64,000 nt of DNA from CAZABC01 sp964483405 (lineage in GTDB: Bacteria > Chloroflexota > Limnocylindria > Limnocylindrales > CSP1-4). Made by a program: the position numbers and the translations under genes. The stretch covers positions 12,034 through 76,033 of the forward strand of contig CAZABC010000009.1 in the NCBI GenBank assembly GCA_964483405.1, read 5' to 3'. The notes under the pieces were generated by a model, which did not search any database, was not told the origin of the DNA, and saw only the letters and a list, made by a program, of their open reading frames with translations. The number at the start of each line of letters is the position of its first letter. The stretch's first letter is position 1. Shown here piece after piece: positions 45,701-52,439 of the stretch.

Positions 45701-47718
45701 TCGATCGGCCGACCCACCGCGTCGCCGTGCCAGAACGGCAGCTTGCCCGGCACGCCGGGGGCGGGCGAGACGATCACCCGGTCGTGGGTGATCTCCTCGA
45801 TCCGCCAGGACGAGGCGCCGAGGGTCAGGACCTCGCCGGCCCGCGACTCGTAGACCATCTCCTCGTCGAGCTCGCCGACCCGCCGGCCCGGCGTCCCGAC
45901 CTCGCCGACCATGAAGACGCCGTACAGCCCGCGGTCCGGGATCGTCCCGCCGCTGGTCACCGCGACGACGCGGGCGTCACGTCGCCCTTCGACGACGCCG
46001 GTCTGGCGGTCCCAGACGACGCGGGCCTTCAGCTCGGCGAATTCGTCGGACGGGTAGGCGCCGGCCAGCATCCCGAGCACGCCCTCGAACACTTCGCGCG
46101 AGAGGCCCTCGAACGGCAGGGCCCGGGTCGCTGTCGCGTGGAGCTCGTCGACCGTCCAGCGGTCCATGACCGTCATCGCGACGAGCTGCTGGGCGAGGAC
46201 GTCGAGCGGGTTGCGGGGGACGACGGTCGCCTCGATCGCGCCGGCATGCATCCGCTCGACGACGACGGCCGCCTCGAGGAGGTCGCCCCGGTACTTCGGG
46301 AAGACGACGCCCTTGCTCGGGGCGCCGACCTGGTGGCCGGCCCGGCCGACCCGCTGGAGGCCCGACGCGACCGAGGTCGGGGCCTCGACCTGGACGACGA
46401 GGTCGACGGCGCCCATGTCGATGCCGAGCTCGAGGCTGCTCGTCGCGACGAGGGCCGGCAGCCGACCGGCCTTGAGCTCCTCCTCGATGGCGAGCCGCTG
46501 CTCGCGGGCGATGCTCCCGTGGTGGGCGCGAACGAGTTCCTCGCCGGCGAGCTCGTTCAGCCGCTGGGCGAGCCGCTCGGCGAGGCGCCGACTGTTGGTG
46601 AAGACGATCGTGCTCCGGTGGGCCCGGATCAGGTCGAGCACCCGCGGGTGGATCGCCGGCCAGATGCTCGTCCGCGGCTCGCCGGCCGTCGCGGGCCCGC
46701 CGGGCCGCTCCTCGAGCGGGATCGGCTCGCCGATGGCGCTCATGTCCTCGACCGGGACGACGACCTCGAGGTCGAGCGCCTTGCGGGTGCCGGCGTCGAC
46801 GATCGTCACCTCGCGTCCCGGCCCGACACCGCCGAGGAACCGGGCGATCGTCTCGAGCGGGCGCTGGGTGGCGGACAGGCCGATCCGCTGGAGCGGCGGC
46901 GGGGGCGGCGGGCCATCGCCGGGCGCCAGCGGGCCATCGCCGGGCGCGGCCATCCGGAGCTGCTCGAGCCGCTCGAGGCTCAGCGCCAGGTGGGCCCCGC
47001 GCTTCGTCCCGGCGATCGCGTGGACCTCGTCGACGATGACGTGCTCGACGCCGCGCAGGATGTCCCGGGCCTGGCTCGTCAGGAGCAGGTAGAGGCTCTC
47101 GGGGGTCGTGACGAGGATGTCGGGTGGCCGCGTCGCGAGCAGCCGTCGCTCCTCGGCCGGCGTGTCGCCGGTCCGGCTGGCGATCGAGATCGATGGGGGT
47201 GGCAGCCCGAGCCGCTCCGCAGCGAGGGCGATCCCCGCCAGCGGGGCGCGAAGGTTGCGCTCGACGTCGTAGGTCAGGGCCTTGAGCGGCGAGATGTAGA
47301 GGACCCGGACCGAGCCGCCGTTCCGTCGTCGTCGGTCGCCATGCCCTCGGGCCGCGGTGGTGGTGGCGGTGGTGGTGGCGGTGGCGGCCGCGCCGGCGCC
47401 TTCTGCCGCATCCGCAACGGCTCGTCGGGCGTCGCCGTCGGCCGGGCCGACGGCCGGGCCGACGGCCGGGCCGGCGGCCAGCCCGGCGGCCAGCCGGTCG
47501 ATGCACCACAGGAATGCCGCGAGCGTCTTGCCGCTGCCCGTCGGCGCATGGATGAGCGTATGGCGTCCCTCGGCGATCGACGCCCACCCGCGCGCCTGCG
47601 CCTCGGTGGGGGCGACGAACGACGCCTGGAACCACTCGCGGACCGGAGCGCCGAACCGGGCGAGCGGGTCGTCCGCGTCCCTCGGCGTCGTCAGCTTCGT
47701 GGGATCGTGACGGGGCAC
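42781..47718 (-). CDS. lhr: Large ATP-dependent helicase Lhr
   Basis: 3'-5' SF2 helicase of the Lhr type, involved in DNA repair. 1645 residues, near the roughly 1500-1600 of mycobacterial Lhr. Walker A APTGSGKT (58-65), DEVH box (230-233), motif III-like GLSATQRPLETIARFLGG, and second RecA motifs SLELGIDMGAVD and QRVGRAGHQVG. The winged-helix and long C-terminal domain follow. Two oddities: an Ala/Thr/Gly-rich insertion after motif I (about 75-125) and tandem repeats near residue 1010-1040. GTG at 47718 follows TATACT by 6 bases. Head of an lhr-nei-92aa unit. Confidence 0.94.
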   Translation of the reverse strand: MPRHDPTKLTTPRDADDPLARFGAPVREWFQASFVAPTEAQARGWASIAEGRHTLIHAPTGSGKTLAAFLWCIDRLAAGLAAGPAVGPAVGPADGDARRAVADAAEGAGAAATATTTATTTAARGHGDRRRRNGGSVRVLYISPLKALTYDVERNLRAPLAGIALAAERLGLPPPSISIASRTGDTPAEERRLLATRPPDILVTTPESLYLLLTSQARDILRGVEHVIVDEVHAIAGTKRGAHLALSLERLEQLRMAAPGDGPLAPGDGPPPPPPLQRIGLSATQRPLETIARFLGGVGPGREVTIVDAGTRKALDLEVVVPVEDMSAIGEPIPLEERPGGPATAGEPRTSIWPAIHPRVLDLIRAHRSTIVFTNSRRLAERLAQRLNELAGEELVRAHHGSIAREQRLAIEEELKAGRLPALVATSSLELGIDMGAVDLVVQVEAPTSVASGLQRVGRAGHQVGAPSKGVVFPKYRGDLLEAAVVVERMHAGAIEATVVPRNPLDVLAQQLVAMTVMDRWTVDELHATATRALPFEGLSREVFEGVLGMLAGAYPSDEFAELKARVVWDRQTGVVEGRRDARVVAVTSGGTIPDRGLYGVFMVGEVGTPGRRVGELDEEMVYESRAGEVLTLGASSWRIEEITHDRVIVSPAPGVPGKLPFWHGDAVGRPIELGRAIGAFVRELEDDLGRGARGRTSALGRLRERHDLDALAAENLVAYVEEERAVAGALPTDRRIVVERFRDELGDWRLVILTPFGGRVHAPWTLALERRLTERLGAEVQTIWSDDGIVLRFPEGDLDGVGSLLFPDPDEIEDLVVAGVGSSALFAARFRENAARALLLPRRRPGSRTPLWQQRQRAADLLAVAGRFGSFPILVETYRECLSDVFDLPALREVLAGVARREIAVHSIETARPSPFASSLLFDYVGAYMYEGDAPLAERRAEALALDRDLLRELLGQEELRELLDPGALADVELGLQALADDRRATTADQLHDLLRRLGDLSALEVAARIEPEAARMEPEAARIEPEAAPGRSAPGRSAADDAAGAPGLLARETASAWLAELEASRRAVVVRVAGEPRWIAIEDVARYRDGLGVQPPVGVPAAFLGATVAPLEGLLARWARTHGPFLAPEPAGRWGIPLGVVESALERLHEAGTVIRGEFRPGGAEREWCDPEVLRLLRRRSLARLRREVEPVEAAALARFLPEWHGVAAIGDEPAPLRPTAALERLAAVVDQLAGVPIPASVLERDVLPARVPGYQPRLLDELGAMGEVAWVGRGALGRDDGRVALYRPAHEALRPAPPTVAPADRPAGERHAAIRAFLGSRGASFYREIHRAAGGGPDRAVLDALWDLVWAGEVTNDTFAPLRALRWKRPARRDPRPRPGRLTTLGPPEGAGRWSLVGDAAGPAPGPEREALAAHATSAATERAHALATALLERHGIVTREAVVAEGVEGGFAAAYPVLRAMEEAGRIRRGYFVDGLGAAQFALAGAIERLRAVRDAVPGEPRVHLLAAADPANPYGAALAWPRRDADERRTPTRVAGAYVVLVDGRPVVFVERGGGLLTLPAAADPDVAATAIQALGALVVDGRVRELVVTKVDGEAVSSSRWRGPLLDAGFAAGYRGLVLRLAAARPAAARSAAGRPGAR
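44601..44693. repeat. Tandem repeats inside lhr
   Basis: Two 15-base units (44601-44615, 44616-44630) followed by three 21-base units (44631-44651, 44652-44672, 44673-44693). They encode a repeating ARIEPEA linker and keep the reading frame. Confidence 0.9.
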
Positions 47719-47724
47719 GCGATC

Positions 47725-47730
47725 AGTATA
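47725..47730 (-). promoter_or_regulatory. -10 hexamer, leaderless-type start (lhr)
   Basis: TATACT on the minus strand, 6 bases before GTG at 47718. Confidence 0.6.
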
Positions 47731-47840
47731 GGACGACCCCGGTGAAACCGGACGGATGTTCGATTCCGAGCGCTCGACCGGCGCCGAGCGGCAGACCTCT
47801 GCCGGCTCGCCCGCTCGACCGGTGCAAGGGGCTCGGCGGG

Positions 47841-47993
47841 CTCGGCCGGCATGGGTCCCGACGCCCGGCTCGGCCGGCTCGCGCTCCGGCGCTCCGGCGC
47901 CAGGCTCGGCGCCCGGCTCGGCCGGCATGGGTCCCGACGCCCGGATCGGCCGGCTCGGCGCTCCGGCACTCCGGCGCCCGGCTCGGCGCCCGG
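47841..47993. repeat. Two-copy 76/77-bp tandem repeat
   Basis: 47841-47916 and 47917-47993 differ by one inserted base and a few substitutions. The region is otherwise a noncoding Gly/Pro/Arg-type low-complexity stretch. I see no gene in 47731-48379. Confidence 0.85.
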
Positions 47994-48046
47994 ATCGTGG
48001 TCCCGGCGGGGCGCTCGGGCCGGCCGGCTCGGGCCTCGACCGGCTT

Positions 48047-48238
48047 GTGGCCTGTGAGTCTGCGTTTTCCGACAGCGACATGGCGCTACGGCAGTTCGTG
48101 GTCTGGGAGGCCACCAACCAGCGGGACTCGCGCCGAATCGGGCCGGATCGTCGTCCACAAAGCCACGCCCCGCCACGAACCGTCAGCATCGGCGGGATAC
48201 GGGACGACAAAGTCTGGAAACGCAGACTGTGGGGCCAC
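48047..48238. repeat. About 192-bp imperfect inverted repeat (MITE-like or structured RNA)
   Basis: The outer arms pair as GTGGCC with GGCCAC and AGTCTGCGTTTTCC with GGAAACGCAGACT. A nested stem pairs about 48086-48100 with 48171-48187 (GTTCGTGG/CCACGAAC core). The stretch contains AAA/TTTT runs rare in this genome. No target-site duplication is obvious. Confidence 0.65.
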
Positions 48239-48247
48239 GGCGAGTCG

Positions 48248-48306
48248 GACGGGTCGACGGGTCGACGGGTCGACGGGTCCGACGAGACCGACGAGACCGA
48301 CGAGAC
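48248..48306. repeat. Short tandem repeats upstream of the XRE gene
   Basis: GACGGGTC four times (48248-48279) followed by CGACGAGAC three times (48280-48306), 74 bases before the ATG at 48380. Confidence 0.9.
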
Positions 48307-48379
48307 CGTGGGGCCGGGCACGAGCGGCGGCACCGGCGGCAGCGGCGGCACGGACCCCCCACCCAGCGGAGACGCCCAC

Positions 48380-49195
48380 ATGGACCCCCGGAGGCGCCGC
48401 CAGGTCGAGCGCACCAGCCTCGAGATCCGCCGGGCGCTCGGCCTGGAGCTCCGCCGGCTTCGGCTGGACGCGGGGCTGAGCCTCCGGGCGCTCGGCGCAG
48501 CGGCCGAGGTCGACCCGGCCCACATCGCCCGGATCGAGCGTGGGGAACGCACCGCCGGGCTCGAGACGCTCGTCCGTCTCGCGACCTGGCTCGGGGCCGA
48601 TCTGTCGGTCCGCCTGTTCCCCCGGGCCCGGCCGCTCCTGCGTGATCATCTCCAGGCACCGATGCTCGAGGCGCTCCTGGCGATCGCGCGGCCGACACTC
48701 GGACGGCACCTCGAGGTCGCGGTCGACCGGCCCGGGCGGGCCTTCGTCGACCTCGTGCTCGTCGACGTCCCGGCGCGGCGACTCGTCGCCGTCGAGGCCC
48801 AGTCGCAGCTCCGTCGGATCGAGCAGACGGTCCGCCGTCATCGCGACGTCGCGGATGCGCTGGGCGCCACCGAACTTGCGCGGGTCGCCCTCGGAGCCGA
48901 CGGCCGCGACCCGGTCGTCGACCGTCTGCTCCTGCTTCGGAGCACGCGCGCGAACCGCCAGGCGACCCACGAGCACCGCGAGTTGATGGCCGCGGCCTAC
49001 CCGGCCTCGCCGGCTGCGCTGCGGGCCGCGATCGGCGGCGATGGGCCGTGGCCCGGGAGCGGCGTGCTGTGGGTCGACATCCGGCACGGCCGGGCCCGGG
49101 TGCTGCGATCGGTCGTCCGCGAACCCGCGGTCGCCCGGGAACCCGCGGTCGCCCGGGAACCAGCGGTCGAGGGAGCCGACGACCGGGGTCGCTGA
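48380..49195 (+). CDS. XRE-type helix-turn-helix protein with a nuclease-like C-terminal domain
   Basis: 271 residues from ATG at 48380 (GGAG eight bases upstream). The XRE helix-turn-helix covers about 18-80 (LRRLRLDAGLSLRALGAAAE, then DPAHIARIERGERTAGL). The C-terminal part contains AFVDLVLVDVPARRLVAVEAQ, a D-x(n)-E-x-Q arrangement like the PD-(D/E)xK core, followed by RRIEQTVRRHRDVADAL. This two-domain layout is common in actinobacterial mobile or defence-adjacent proteins. The end has a threefold REPAVA repeat. The gene sits right after repeats and an inverted-repeat element. Confidence 0.65.
   Translation: MDPRRRRQVERTSLEIRRALGLELRRLRLDAGLSLRALGAAAEVDPAHIARIERGERTAGLETLVRLATWLGADLSVRLFPRARPLLRDHLQAPMLEALLAIARPTLGRHLEVAVDRPGRAFVDLVLVDVPARRLVAVEAQSQLRRIEQTVRRHRDVADALGATELARVALGADGRDPVVDRLLLLRSTRANRQATHEHRELMAAAYPASPAALRAAIGGDGPWPGSGVLWVDIRHGRARVLRSVVREPAVAREPAVAREPAVEGADDRGR
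49121..49174 (+). repeat. 18-base tandem repeat at the 3' end of the XRE gene
   Basis: Three units beginning GAACCCGCGGTCGCCCGG; the third is degenerate. They encode REPAVA repeats. Confidence 0.85.
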
Positions 49196-49258
49196 CCGTC
49201 GCGTGGCCGACGCGCCCGGTGCCGGCGATCCGGGAGCGGGTCGGCGGCGGTCACGCGG

Positions 49259-49286
49259 CGGGGGCGAGCCTCGCGGCCCGCCCCCG
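49259..49286. terminator. Hairpin between convergent genes
   Basis: CGGGGGCG (49259-49266) with CGCCCCCG (49279-49286), 12-base loop, between the XRE gene and doxX. Confidence 0.5.
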
Positions 49287-49312
49287 AGCGCTCTCGGAGG
49301 AGATCGACCGGG

Positions 49313-49873
49313 TCAGGCGGCCCCGGACCCCACCTTGAGGTCGCCGCTGAAGAGCCAGCGACGCAGACCCGGACCGACGCTCGCGCCGACGGCCCGGTCG
49401 AGGCCGAAGTAGTTGCCGGCGCCGATGTAGCCGACGAACGCCGTGACGACCGCGTAGGTCAGGTGCTGGTTGACGACGCCGTACTGGAAGTCCCAGGCAG
49501 CCAGGAAGAAGAACAGCATCATCAGCGTGCCCATCGCCGCCCCGAACCGGGTGAGCAGGCCGAGGATGAGGCTGACGCCGATCCCGAACTGGCCGAGCGG
49601 CACGAGGTACCCGATGACCGTCATCGCGGTCTCGTTGCCGGCCAGGCCGACCCAGAAGCTCTGCGTCGGGTTGAAGCACTGGCCCTCGGCGATCTCGGTG
49701 ACGAACGGCCAGCCGAGGGTGCCGCAGGTCGCGAACTCGAGGAACCCGGCGGCGCTCCAGGTGCCAAGCCCTTCACCGAGGATCTTCTCGAGGCCGGCCC
49801 ACAGGAAGACGATCCCGACGACGACGCGGAGGACCGCGACGCCGAGCTGGTGGGATCGATCGACGACGTACAT
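49313..49873 (-). CDS. DoxX family membrane protein
   Basis: 186 residues from ATG at 49873 (GGGAG upstream), four membrane segments. The family pattern VLRVVVGIVFLWAGLEKIL (about 14-32) and FGIGVSLILGLLTRFGAAMG are clear. A polar loop of about 45 residues with two cysteines (ATCGTLG and EGQCFN) lies between segments 1 and 2. DoxX proteins act in redox or thiosulfate-related membrane reactions; a specific function cannot be assigned. Divergent from tatA across a region with 36-base repeats. An AT-richer island at 49929-49956 probably contains its promoter. Confidence 0.85.
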   Translation of the reverse strand: MYVVDRSHQLGVAVLRVVVGIVFLWAGLEKILGEGLGTWSAAGFLEFATCGTLGWPFVTEIAEGQCFNPTQSFWVGLAGNETAMTVIGYLVPLGQFGIGVSLILGLLTRFGAAMGTLMMLFFFLAAWDFQYGVVNQHLTYAVVTAFVGYIGAGNYFGLDRAVGASVGPGLRRWLFSGDLKVGSGAA

Positions 49874-49968
49874 CGGGGGGACGCTCCCTTCGCGTGATCG
49901 CTCGACGCCGCCGGGCTCGGGCCGGCGACGAATTGATAGTGCGATGGTGTCATATCCGGCTCTGCACG

Positions 49969-50060
49969 TGCCAGGCCGCCCGGTCGGGCCGTTGGATCCA
50001 CGCGTGTCAGGCCGCCCGTCCGGGCCGTCGCAGCGACGCGTGTCAGGCCGCCCAGGCCGC
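49969..50060. repeat. 36-base direct repeat, two and a half copies
   Basis: 49969-50004 and 50005-50040 share most positions and 50041 onward repeats the first 14 bases. No spacers separate the units. Each unit has a GGCCGCCCG...CGGGCC inverted core. Confidence 0.8.
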
Positions 50061-50096
50061 TCGCGCACGGACGGAACGCCCCCTCGACGAGGGCGC

Positions 50097-50102
50097 TACC
50101 AT
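50097..50102 (+). promoter_or_regulatory. -10 hexamer, leaderless-type start (tatA)
   Basis: TACCAT, 6 bases before ATG at 50109. Confidence 0.6.
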
Positions 50103-50108
50103 CCCGAC

Positions 50109-50306
50109 ATGCCGGTCGACATCGCCATCGTGCTCGTCATCGTCTTGGTCCTCGTCATCATCTGGCGGGGTCCGAAGACGATCCCGAAGCTCGGCGAGGC
50201 GCTCGGGCGGGGCGTTCGCGAGGCCCGCAAGGAGGCCAGCGAGCTCCGATCGGGCGGCGACACCACCGACGACACCCCGGGCGGGGGGACCCCGTCGAAC
50301 GGCTGA
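50109..50306 (+). CDS. tatA: Twin-arginine translocase subunit TatA/E
   Basis: Pore-forming subunit of the twin-arginine translocase that exports folded proteins. 65 residues: one membrane helix (about 4-19), the hinge with GPKTIPKLGEALGRGVREAR (21-40) and a short Asp/Gly-rich tail. Sequence and size favour TatA/E over the longer TatB. tatC and tatB are not in the window. It is followed after 16 bases by the UDG-like gene on the same strand. Confidence 0.9.
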   Translation: MPVDIAIVLVIVLVLVIIWRGPKTIPKLGEALGRGVREARKEASELRSGGDTTDDTPGGGTPSNG

Positions 50307-50322
50307 CGGCGGGGGCCGGCGG

Positions 50323-50961
50323 ATGAGCGGACCGACCCCCGGCCCGATCGAGATCGAGCGACCGGCTCGCGGACCGTATCGGGTGACGATCGTCATCGAT
50401 GGACGGCCGGTGGACACGCTGCGCGACCTCCCCCCGGCCCGCGGCGGCCTGCTCTTCGTCGGCGATCGCCCCGACTCGACCTCCGTCCAGGCCGGCCACC
50501 ATCGACAGGGACCACCCGGCGCGCGCTTCTGGCGTCGCCTCGTCCGAGCCGGGATCCTGCCGAAGGGCGTCGATCCGGCGACGGCGGACGAGGCCCTCGT
50601 CGCGGCAGGTCACGGGATCGCCGACGTCTGGCGCGACCCCTCCCCCGACCCGGGGGCGACCGCCGGCGACCACTCCGCCGGCGACCATCCCGCCGGCGAC
50701 CGATCCGAGGGCGTCGGGCCGCTCTGGCAGAAGATCGCCCTGTGGCGGCCGGCGGCCGTCGTCTTCGTCGACCGGTCCGCGGCCGAGGCGGTGGCCGGCC
50801 GTCGACTCGCCGAGCCGTGGGGCGTCCTCCGCTCGGTGGCGATCGCCGGGCGGCCGTGCATCCTCATGCCGGCCGACGACGCGACGGTCGAGCAGGTCGA
50901 CGAGGGCGTCAACCTGCTCCGCAACCTCCTCGCCTCGCTGCCGGCGGCGCCGGGGACCTAG
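50323..50961 (+). CDS. Uracil-DNA-glycosylase-superfamily-like protein, catalytic motif altered
   Basis: 212 residues. The core VGDRPDSTSVQAGHHRQGPP then GARFWRRLVRAGILP matches the Mug/TDG pattern G-x-N-P-x-x-S-x-x-x-G-H-H and FW-x-L-x-x-AG. The GINP motif is GDRP, so the catalytic asparagine position holds arginine. VVFVDRSAAEAVAG and RPCILMPADDATV appear where family strands are expected. About 35 Asp/Pro/Gly residues are inserted near 100-130. It may be inactive or bind a different ligand. Its stop overlaps the convergent gene's stop by a few bases. Confidence 0.5.
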   Translation: MSGPTPGPIEIERPARGPYRVTIVIDGRPVDTLRDLPPARGGLLFVGDRPDSTSVQAGHHRQGPPGARFWRRLVRAGILPKGVDPATADEALVAAGHGIADVWRDPSPDPGATAGDHSAGDHPAGDRSEGVGPLWQKIALWRPAAVVFVDRSAAEAVAGRRLAEPWGVLRSVAIAGRPCILMPADDATVEQVDEGVNLLRNLLASLPAAPGT

Positions 50962-52310
50962 CCCCTCCGGCCGAGCGCCCGCGCGACCGCGGCCCGACCC
51001 TCGACCGGCCCGCCGTGGGCGGGCAGCAGGCGGACCGGGTCGAGAGCGCGGATCCGCTCGACCGACGCCCGCCACGCAGCGCGGTCCGGCGGCGCCGGGA
51101 GCGATCGGGGCGGCCCGCCGAGGAGGTCGCCCACGAGCGCCGTCCGGCTCGATGGGATCCACCAGGCCGTGTGGTCCGGGCGCGGCCCCGGCGTCGGCAC
51201 TGCCTGGAGCCGGACGTCGCCGCCGGGGACGGCGTCGCCGTCGGCGAGCTCCTCGACGAGGCAAGGGAGCGGTCGTCCGGACCCGGCGCCGCCGTGGACC
51301 GGCACGCCGAGCTCCTCGAGGAGGTGCTCGCAGCCGCCGGCGTGGTCCGGATCGGCCGACGTCAGGGCGACACCGCCGATCCCGGCACCGGCTGCCGTCG
51401 CCGCCTCGACGATGGCGACCAGAGCCTCCTCGGACGGATCGCCCGGGTCGACGACGATCGCCGACCGTCCGCCGACGAGGTAGGCGTTGACCTCCAGCCC
51501 ATCGACCCCGGCCCCGCTCGGCAGGGCGAGCCGGACGACGTCCGGCGCGACGTCCGAGACGTCGGGCACGCCGCTCGGCCCCGACGCGAGGCGATCGGCG
51601 ACGGCGGCGAGATCCGGCGCGTCGACGAGACGCTGGAGGTTCGAGCTGGTCGGCATCCACATCGGGACGCGGCCGTCGGCCAGCCCCTCGAGCGCGGCCC
51701 GCGGCGTCAGCCAGACGTGCCCGGCCACCTCGTCGCCGAGGAACGTCGGCGCGGTCCCCGGCGGCAGCCCGGCCGCGAAGAACCGGGCGTCGAAACGGCG
51801 CGGCAGGGCGGCCGGCGTCACCCACCGCGAGAGCGGCACGAGGCGATCGGTCCGGAGCCGGACGTCCAGCCCATCGCAGACGGCGGCGAACGAGCGACGC
51901 CCGGCGATCAGGTCGGCCTGGGCCGCGGCGACCGCCGCCGGCGCCGGCATCGGCTCGGCGAGCAGGACCCCTGCCTCCTCGAGCAGCTCCCGAAGCGCGG
52001 CCAGGTGGAGCGCCAGCGCCTCGCTGGGCGCCGTCGACCCGCCGAGTCGCTCGAACGCCGCTCGTTCGTCCACCGTCGACCGGGCGACGAGCGCGGGGTC
52101 GAGGTCGGCGGCATCGACGGCGCCACCCGGAAAGACGAACAGGCCCCCGGCGAACGCCATCGTCGGCGGACGATGGGTCAGCAGGACCTCGGGTCCGGCG
52201 GTTCCCGGCCGGAGCAGGACGACGGTCGCCGCGGCACGCGGGACGGCAGGCGATGGTGGCGCCGGTGGCGAGGGTGGCGGCGGAGCCCTCCGGGTGGGTC
52301 GGTCGTCCAT
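50958..52310 (-). CDS. Nudix hydrolase fused to a degenerate metallo-beta-lactamase domain
   Basis: 450 residues. After a Pro-rich start, the Nudix domain (about 25-235) has AFAGGLFVFPGGAVDAADLD and the box end RELLEEAGVLL (107-117). A long spacer inside the box recalls NUDT19/CoA-diphosphatase types. The MBL-like domain (about 260-450) keeps NAYLVGG, VDPGDPSEE, ALVGDLLGG and LLPAHGG. The HxHxDH motif reads SADPDH (about 318-323) and TPGH is TPGP, so most zinc ligands are lost. Probably hydrolyses a nucleotide or CoA-type diphosphate; the MBL part likely binds or stabilises. ATG follows TACCCT by 6 bases. Confidence 0.8.
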   Translation of the reverse strand: MDDRPTRRAPPPPSPPAPPSPAVPRAAATVVLLRPGTAGPEVLLTHRPPTMAFAGGLFVFPGGAVDAADLDPALVARSTVDERAAFERLGGSTAPSEALALHLAALRELLEEAGVLLAEPMPAPAAVAAAQADLIAGRRSFAAVCDGLDVRLRTDRLVPLSRWVTPAALPRRFDARFFAAGLPPGTAPTFLGDEVAGHVWLTPRAALEGLADGRVPMWMPTSSNLQRLVDAPDLAAVADRLASGPSGVPDVSDVAPDVVRLALPSGAGVDGLEVNAYLVGGRSAIVVDPGDPSEEALVAIVEAATAAGAGIGGVALTSADPDHAGGCEHLLEELGVPVHGGAGSGRPLPCLVEELADGDAVPGGDVRLQAVPTPGPRPDHTAWWIPSSRTALVGDLLGGPPRSLPAPPDRAAWRASVERIRALDPVRLLPAHGGPVEGRAAVARALGRRG

Positions 52311-52316
52311 CGCCGA

Positions 52317-52322
52317 AGGGTA
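52317..52322 (-). promoter_or_regulatory. -10 hexamer, leaderless-type start (Nudix-MBL)
   Basis: TACCCT on the minus strand, 6 bases before ATG at 52310. Confidence 0.5.
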
Positions 52323-52439
52323 CGGCGTCACCGTGGCGCCGCGGCACCCCCAGCCCGCGGCCACCCCTTGTGCCACGCCCACCGGAGGCGTACGGTGGGC
52401 GCCCCGCCGCGGGGCGGGCGAGGACATCGAGGGCGAGAG

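Noticed and set aside
47756..48379. In-frame N-terminal extension of the XRE protein through the repeats
   Set aside because: The extension would encode only tandem-repeat low-complexity sequence and run through the palindromic element. ATG at 48380 has its own ribosome site and begins at the helix-turn-helix domain.
49969..50060. 36-base repeats considered as a CRISPR array
   Set aside because: Units are contiguous with no spacers, only two and a half copies, and no cas genes are near.
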